The notes beneath the pieces are model-generated. The model did no database searches. It saw only the letters and a program-made list of their open reading frames with translations, and was not told the origin of the DNA. From NCBI GenBank assembly GCA_021831025.1, contig JAKBNN010000066.1, forward strand, positions 1-37,732: a DNA stretch of 37,732 bases, written 5' to 3'. Positions 33,942 to 37,732 of this stretch are shown here, one piece after another (the first letter of the stretch is position 1; the number at the start of each line of letters is the position of its first letter). Made by a program: the position numbers and the translations under genes. The stretch comes from a bacterium (GTDB lineage: Bacteria > SZUA-79 > Acidulodesulfobacterales > Acidulodesulfobacteraceae).

Positions 33942-34586
33942 ATGGCAGAAAATACTGATAAAATGGTTATAGATGGTGTTGAACTCACAGGTATATGGAA
34001 AGAGTTTCTGCCGTCAAGAATATTATACGAGGATGTTACTACGGAATTTCTTGACGAGGTTAAGAAACTGCCCGGAGGTGCCACGATAGCTAAATGTTAT
34101 CAATGCGGAACATGTACCGGAGGATGCACCCTTCCAGATTTTGTCGATAAATTTAATCCAAGGAGATTTATCGATTTGGTCAGGAGAGGGCATTACGATA
34201 TATTAGTGAATGAAAATAAAGATTTAGTCTGGAAATGCGTTTCATGCCAAAGATGCACGCATAGATGCCCGAGAGGCGTTAATACTCAGGAAGTCGTCAG
34301 GGCTATCGCCAAATTCCTCGAGGATAGAAAGGTATTTGGAAAACTTACAAACGATGAGGCTTTCGATGAAGTCTTCATGGGAGAGGTTATAGAGGACGGA
34401 AGAATCGACGAAGTTAAAATAGTAAAAGATTTCTATTCCAAAACCGGAAGACTTAAGGACATGATGCGCGCGGACCAGCTTTCTTTAGGATTTAAGATGC
34501 TTACGAGCGGAAGGATTAAGTTATTCGGCGGGAAGATTAAAGACTGGAAGAAAGTTTCCCAAAGGTTAAAGGAGGAATTACAATGA
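33942..34586 (+). CDS. shdrC2: sHdrC2-like iron-sulfur subunit
   Basis: The second HdrC-type subunit, 214 residues. Cluster motifs are C52xxC55xxC58xxxC62 and C99xxC102xxC105xxxC109P. The rest is helical. It should carry electrons between the HdrB subunits and the flavin subunit. The gap to shdrA is only 71 bases, so the small hyp gene present here in many sHdr clusters is missing. The stop overlaps the shdrB2 start (ATGA), implying coupled translation and a tight B2-C2 pair. Confidence 0.9.
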   Translation: MAENTDKMVIDGVELTGIWKEFLPSRILYEDVTTEFLDEVKKLPGGATIAKCYQCGTCTGGCTLPDFVDKFNPRRFIDLVRRGHYDILVNENKDLVWKCVSCQRCTHRCPRGVNTQEVVRAIAKFLEDRKVFGKLTNDEAFDEVFMGEVIEDGRIDEVKIVKDFYSKTGRLKDMMRADQLSLGFKMLTSGRIKLFGGKIKDWKKVSQRLKEELQ

Positions 34587-35488
34587 AAATTGGATATTTT
34601 CCAGGCTGTTCTCTAAAAGGAATGGCAAGGGCTTACGATGAATCAACAAAAATTGTTGCGGAAAGCTTCGGCATAGACTTATTGGAAGTGGATGATTTTA
34701 ACTGCTGCGGAGCCCTTGAAGCGAAAGGTTCGAACGAAAAATTATCTTATATGCTTCCCGCGAGAGTTATGGATTCCGCTAAAGGCAGATTTCATGTGGA
34801 TGCCGTAGTTACGCCGTGCAACGGCTGTTACCACAGCCTTCTAAGAACCAATGCCGCTATGAATGAAAATGCGGATGCAAAGGGCAGCGTAATAAAATTC
34901 CTTAAAGATGTGGGATACGGGACTTACGAAGGAGATATAGATGTAAGACATTTTCTTGAATTATTTTATAACGAAGTGGGCCCGGAAAAGATTAAAGCCT
35001 CCGTTAAAAAATCTTTAAAAGGGCTTAAAGTTGCTTCTTATTACGGATGCCTGTATGAAAGACCAAAAACTATTACAAAAACAGGCTATAAAAGCAAAAG
35101 AGACGATTCAGAAAATCCGCATTTTCAAGACGATTTATTGAAAGCCACCGGGGCCGAAATAGTAGAATTTCAGGCCGCCGCTTCATGTTGCGGCGGGGCG
35201 CACGCATTACAGGACGAGTCCTTATCGGCAACTTTATCGGCCGCTATTTTATCGGCCGCCAAAGAGGCGGGCGCCGATGTTTTAGCATTGCCGTGTCCTT
35301 TATGCGGGGCGGCATTGGATATTAAACAACCGGAAATTATAAAGGCGCACGGGGAAAAGGCAAAACTTCCCGTCGTATATTTCACGCAGCTGATAGGGTT
35401 AAGCATAGGTAAATCGCCAAAAGAGCTTAAATTAACCGATCCTATATCTAATCCGATGAAAGTCTTGAAGGCTAAGGGGCTTGTTTAG
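34583..35488 (+). CDS. shdrB2: sHdrB2-like CCG-domain subunit
   Basis: A 301-residue HdrB-type subunit with two complete CCG domains. The first has C9, C41-C42-G and C79xxC82; the second has C156, C202-C203-G and C238xxC241. These match the ligands of the two noncubane [4Fe-4S] clusters that perform disulfide chemistry in HdrB. Compared with shdrB1 next door it is the canonical copy and the likely catalytic subunit. A rho-independent terminator follows at 35530. Confidence 0.92.
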   Translation: MKIGYFPGCSLKGMARAYDESTKIVAESFGIDLLEVDDFNCCGALEAKGSNEKLSYMLPARVMDSAKGRFHVDAVVTPCNGCYHSLLRTNAAMNENADAKGSVIKFLKDVGYGTYEGDIDVRHFLELFYNEVGPEKIKASVKKSLKGLKVASYYGCLYERPKTITKTGYKSKRDDSENPHFQDDLLKATGAEIVEFQAAASCCGGAHALQDESLSATLSAAILSAAKEAGADVLALPCPLCGAALDIKQPEIIKAHGEKAKLPVVYFTQLIGLSIGKSPKELKLTDPISNPMKVLKAKGLV

Positions 35489-35529
35489 TAAAAATTAAAT
35501 CACGCATCACTAGTTTATAAAAAAATATT

Positions 35530-35568
35530 AAACTGCCTGTTTTATTTAATAAAGCAGGCAGTTTTTTT
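35530..35568 (+). terminator. Rho-independent terminator of the shdr operon
   Basis: AAACTGCCTG pairs with CAGGCAGTTT around an AT-rich loop, then a seven-base T-run. It lies 42 bases after the shdrB2 stop and separates the enzyme genes from the lbpA genes. Confidence 0.88.
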
Positions 35569-35571
35569 ATG

Positions 35572-35795
35572 CCTTAATCCTGCGTTAGAAAATATTTAAA
35601 TGTTCCTATTTTACGTAAATTCTGGATTCCCGCTTTCGCGGGAATGACAATGCAGAGATTGAGGTTTTAACCCAAAGGGTGTCCCAACCCGCTTCAGCGG
35701 GAATGACAATACAGTGATTTAAAATTTCACCTGTTGGGTGTCATTCCCACGAAAGCGGGAATCCAGAAAATTAAAATTCTATTGCAGGATTAAGG
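35572..35795. mobile_element. 224-bp palindromic element with CCTTAATCCTGC termini
   Basis: The left end CCTTAATCCTGC and right end GCAGGATTAAGG are exact 12-base inverted repeats. The left 22 bases recur inverted at 17852-17873. Inside, 35622-35766 is a second, larger inverted structure beginning CTGGATTCCCGC and ending GCGGGAATCCAG, shared with the other elements. No coding frame lies inside. The flanks TTATG and ATGTA do not give a clean 5-base duplication. It sits between the shdr terminator and the lbpA promoter. Confidence 0.75.
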
Positions 35796-35808
35796 ATGTA
35801 TAATATGC

Positions 35809-35837
35809 TTGAGAATAAGACAAAATTATAGTATTAT
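35809..35837 (+). promoter_or_regulatory. Promoter of the lbpA operon
   Basis: TTGAGA (35809-35814), a 17-base spacer and TATTAT (35832-35837) lie 13 bases after the palindromic element and 46 bases before the lbpA ATG. With the terminator upstream, this indicates that the carrier genes are transcribed separately from the enzyme genes. Confidence 0.65.
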
Positions 35838-35883
35838 AAATAAAATTTTATAAAATTAAAAAATATAAGGAGGAAAATTTATT

Positions 35884-36321
35884 ATGTCAAAACTTAATGG
35901 ATGTGATATTCCCGAGCATTTGTATTACAGCGTCGAAAAACATGTATGGGGAAAGATCGAATCTGACGGCACGGCTACAATCGGAATGACAAGCGTAGCC
36001 CAAAGCTTAGCCGGCAAACTTTTGTATATTACCCCAAAAAAGGTCGGGCAAAAAATAGCTCAATTAAAGTCTGTTGCGACGGTCGAAAGCGGTAAGTATG
36101 TCGGCCCTGTTCCCGCTCCGTTTTCGGGCGAAATAGTTGCCGTTAACGAGGACTTAGTTAAAGATGTGTCCGCCATTAATACCGACCCTTACGGAAAAGG
36201 ATGGGTTTGCAAAATAAAGCCGGCCGACGCCGAAGCGGATAAAAAAAATCTCCTTACCGGAAAAGAAGCCGTGGAGGCATACAAGAAAAAGATAGAAGCC
36301 GACGGAATTAAATGCGAATAA
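35884..36321 (+). CDS. lbpA: Lipoate-binding protein LbpA (GcvH-like), first copy
   Basis: A 145-residue GcvH-fold carrier. In sulfur oxidisers LbpA carries sulfur intermediates on its lipoyl arm for the sHdr complex. The modified Lys is predicted at K71 in TVESGKYVGP, where GcvH has ESVK. NGCDIPEHLYY (5-15), HVWGKIESDG and NTDPYGKGWVCKI are typical of LbpA and not of glycine-cleavage GcvH. No glycine-cleavage genes are nearby. A strong AAGGAGG precedes the ATG. Confidence 0.92.
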   Translation: MSKLNGCDIPEHLYYSVEKHVWGKIESDGTATIGMTSVAQSLAGKLLYITPKKVGQKIAQLKSVATVESGKYVGPVPAPFSGEIVAVNEDLVKDVSAINTDPYGKGWVCKIKPADAEADKKNLLTGKEAVEAYKKKIEADGIKCE

Positions 36322-36349
36322 TCTATATCAGTCGTAGGAGGACATATCA

Positions 36350-36796
36350 ATGGCACTTTTTAATGAATGCAATATCCCTGAGGATTTATACTATGATATC
36401 GAAAACCAGGTATGGGGCAGAAAAAATGATGACGGGACTTTTACATTTGGTATGACCGACCCGGCTCAATCTTTAGCAGGCAAGATTCTTTATGCCGATG
36501 TAAAGGCTGTCGGAAAGATTATAAAAAAGGGCAAAAGCGCGGCCACTATAGAAAGCGGAAAATATGTCGGACCTTTTCCGATGCCTTTTTCAGGAGAAAT
36601 AGTCGATATTAACCATGAATTGGAAAAAGATTCCCATATCATCAACATTGATCCTTATGGAAAGGGATGGATAGTAAAACTAAAGCCGCTTCCCGAATCA
36701 TTGTCGGATATAAATTCTCTGCCCACTGGAGAAGAGGCGGTTAAATCGTATATAAAAAAATTGGAAGACGAAGATATAATTTGTAAAAAGAGATAA
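36350..36796 (+). CDS. Lipoate-binding protein LbpA (GcvH-like), second copy
   Basis: A 148-residue paralogue of the preceding gene, 28 bases downstream, preceded by GGAGG. The lipoyl Lys is again K71 (TIESGKYVGP), and NECNIPEDLYY, QVWGRKNDDG and NIDPYGKGWIVKL align along the whole length. The copies differ throughout, so the duplication is not recent. They may serve different partners, for example one for each HdrB subunit, or one may be a spare. Which is the main sHdr carrier cannot be decided from sequence. Confidence 0.9.
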   Translation: MALFNECNIPEDLYYDIENQVWGRKNDDGTFTFGMTDPAQSLAGKILYADVKAVGKIIKKGKSAATIESGKYVGPFPMPFSGEIVDINHELEKDSHIINIDPYGKGWIVKLKPLPESLSDINSLPTGEEAVKSYIKKLEDEDIICKKR

Positions 36797-36805
36797 TAAA
36801 TAAAT

Positions 36806-37732
36806 ATGAGTTTTTATGAATTTAACGAAGATTTTAGCCTGGACTACTTAGAAGGATTTGAAATAAGAACGGTAAATTTTAATTCGGAAATGCACTTTTA
36901 TGCCCCAAGCATAAAGGCTTACGAGACCGAGGATTTTAAAAATAGCAAGTCGGATTCCTTCCCCCCTTTTTCTATTACGGGCGAGGCCTGTTCTTTAAAA
37001 TGCGAGCATTGCAATGCCGAAATTTTAAAATCGATGGCGCCGGTCGTAACAGAGGACAGTCTTTACGAAAGGGCATATTCTATTTATAAGTCAAACGGCC
37101 GCGGGTTTTTATTAAGCGGCGGTTCTAACAGCAGGGGGATAGTAGATATTCTTCCTTATATAGGCGCTATAAAAAGGATAAAATCAGATTTTAATCTTAA
37201 GGTTATAGTGCATTGCGGGTTAATTACGGAAGAGATAGCGGACGGGCTTTATAGCGCCGGCGTAGATTCCGCTATGCTAGACATTATCGGCGACGAGGAT
37301 ACTATCCGCAAGGTCTATCATCTCAACGCAACCGTTTTCGATTATGAAAATTCCCTTAAATTTTTGTCGGAAAGGAATATCCCATCTTCTCCTCATGTCG
37401 TAATAGGATTAAAACATGGAAAGATTGCGGGAGAGTACAACGCGATAGATATTATATCGCGCTATAATATTTCTTCCCTTGTGCTTGTCGGTTTTATGCC
37501 CATGCATAATACAAAGATGGAAAATATTACTCCGCCGCAACCCGAGGAAATCGGGGATGTTTTTTTATATGCCCGAAAAAAATTTCTTAGCACCCCCGTC
37601 CTTTTGGGATGCGAAAGGCCTTACGGTTTAAATAAATTTAAAATCGAGGAGTTAGCCGTAAAATCGGGATTAAACGGCATCGCATATCCTTCCGAAGGCA
37701 TTATACCTTTTAGCATAAAATTAGGATTAAAG
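36806..37732 (+). CDS. Radical-SAM protein, candidate lipoate-assembly enzyme (LipS1/LipS2 type), 3' end outside window
   Basis: The frame is open from ATG 36806 to the window end, giving 309 residues without a stop. C62xxxC66xxC69 in TGEACSLKCEHCNAE is the radical-SAM [4Fe-4S] motif. Other features are GFLLSGGSNSRG, a VIVHCGL strand and SSPHVVIGLKHG, consistent with a SAM-enzyme barrel. It starts 9 bases after the second lbpA. In known sHdr loci two radical-SAM enzymes, LipS1 and LipS2, insert the sulfurs of lipoate on LbpA together with an sLpl ligase. The position strongly suggests that role. Which of the two it is, and whether the partners follow, lies beyond the window. Confidence 0.82.
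   Translation, partial: MSFYEFNEDFSLDYLEGFEIRTVNFNSEMHFYAPSIKAYETEDFKNSKSDSFPPFSITGEACSLKCEHCNAEILKSMAPVVTEDSLYERAYSIYKSNGRGFLLSGGSNSRGIVDILPYIGAIKRIKSDFNLKVIVHCGLITEEIADGLYSAGVDSAMLDIIGDEDTIRKVYHLNATVFDYENSLKFLSERNIPSSPHVVIGLKHGKIAGEYNAIDIISRYNISSLVLVGFMPMHNTKMENITPPQPEEIGDVFLYARKKFLSTPVLLGCERPYGLNKFKIEELAVKSGLNGIAYPSEGIIPFSIKLGLK

Noticed and set aside
30800..35488. Classical methanogen or sulfate-reducer HdrABC
   Set aside because: HdrA is the short 349-residue form, and B and C are duplicated in the C1-B1-A-C2-B2 order of the sulfur-oxidation type.
35884..36796. Glycine cleavage H proteins
   Set aside because: The ESGK lipoyl site, NGCDIPEHLYY-type start, shdr neighbours and lack of gcvT/gcvP point to LbpA carriers.

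Overview
The window is AT-rich, densely coded chromosomal DNA from a Gram-negative bacterium. It carries TamB and an Omp85 outer-membrane assembly protein, an anaerobic cobalamin pathway, type IV pilus genes and a complete sulfur-oxidation-type heterodisulfide-reductase-like (sHdr) gene set. This combination fits a deltaproteobacterial-type sulfur-metabolising lineage; the acid-tolerant Acidulodesulfobacterales group is my best guess. That placement is inference from gene content and composition, not a measured result.

Layout. 1-3300: an edge fragment, a decayed phosphoesterase, tRNA-Gly, then a mosaic block with a G/C-rich RhlE-type DEAD-box helicase, the last residues of a GGDEF protein and a DedA protein. 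The block ends at a degenerate copy of the tRNA-Gly 3' half. 3305-11050: a PhoB-type response regulator, a large TamB protein and an Omp85 protein with about seven POTRA domains. 11066-17818: a tight anaerobic corrin-ring cluster, cbiD-cbiET-cbiL-cbiF-cbiG-cbiH, with long gene overlaps and a palindrome inserted in frame in cbiD. 17899-21420: UDP-glucuronate decarboxylase, a small membrane protein, a GGDEF-EAL protein with a ruined cyclase site and an intact EAL site, and tRNA-Asn on the minus strand. 22042-25617: otsB and otsA (divergent), then an MscS channel. 25720-29829: a tautomerase, a type I dehydroquinate dehydratase, pilB and pilC.

30176-37732: an ArsR-family regulator with a clear promoter/operator, followed by shdrC1-B1-A-C2-B2, a terminator, two adjacent lipoate-binding proteins (lbpA) and a radical-SAM gene cut by the window end. 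In characterised sulfur oxidisers sHdr works with the lipoate carrier LbpA to oxidise sulfane sulfur in the cytoplasm. A dedicated lipoate-assembly pathway that includes radical-SAM enzymes (LipS1/LipS2) equips LbpA. The block therefore reads as regulator, enzyme, carrier and carrier-maturation genes. The small hyp gene often found between shdrA and shdrC2 is absent.

Four small non-coding palindromic elements are scattered through the window (17814-17873, 21541-21805, 29832-30025, 35572-35795). Three have matching 5-bp direct repeats at their ends (TTTAG, TAAGA, TAAAC), so they look like MITEs moved in trans. One supplies the stop codon of cbiH, one sits on the stop codon of pilC, and one lies just upstream of the lbpA promoter.
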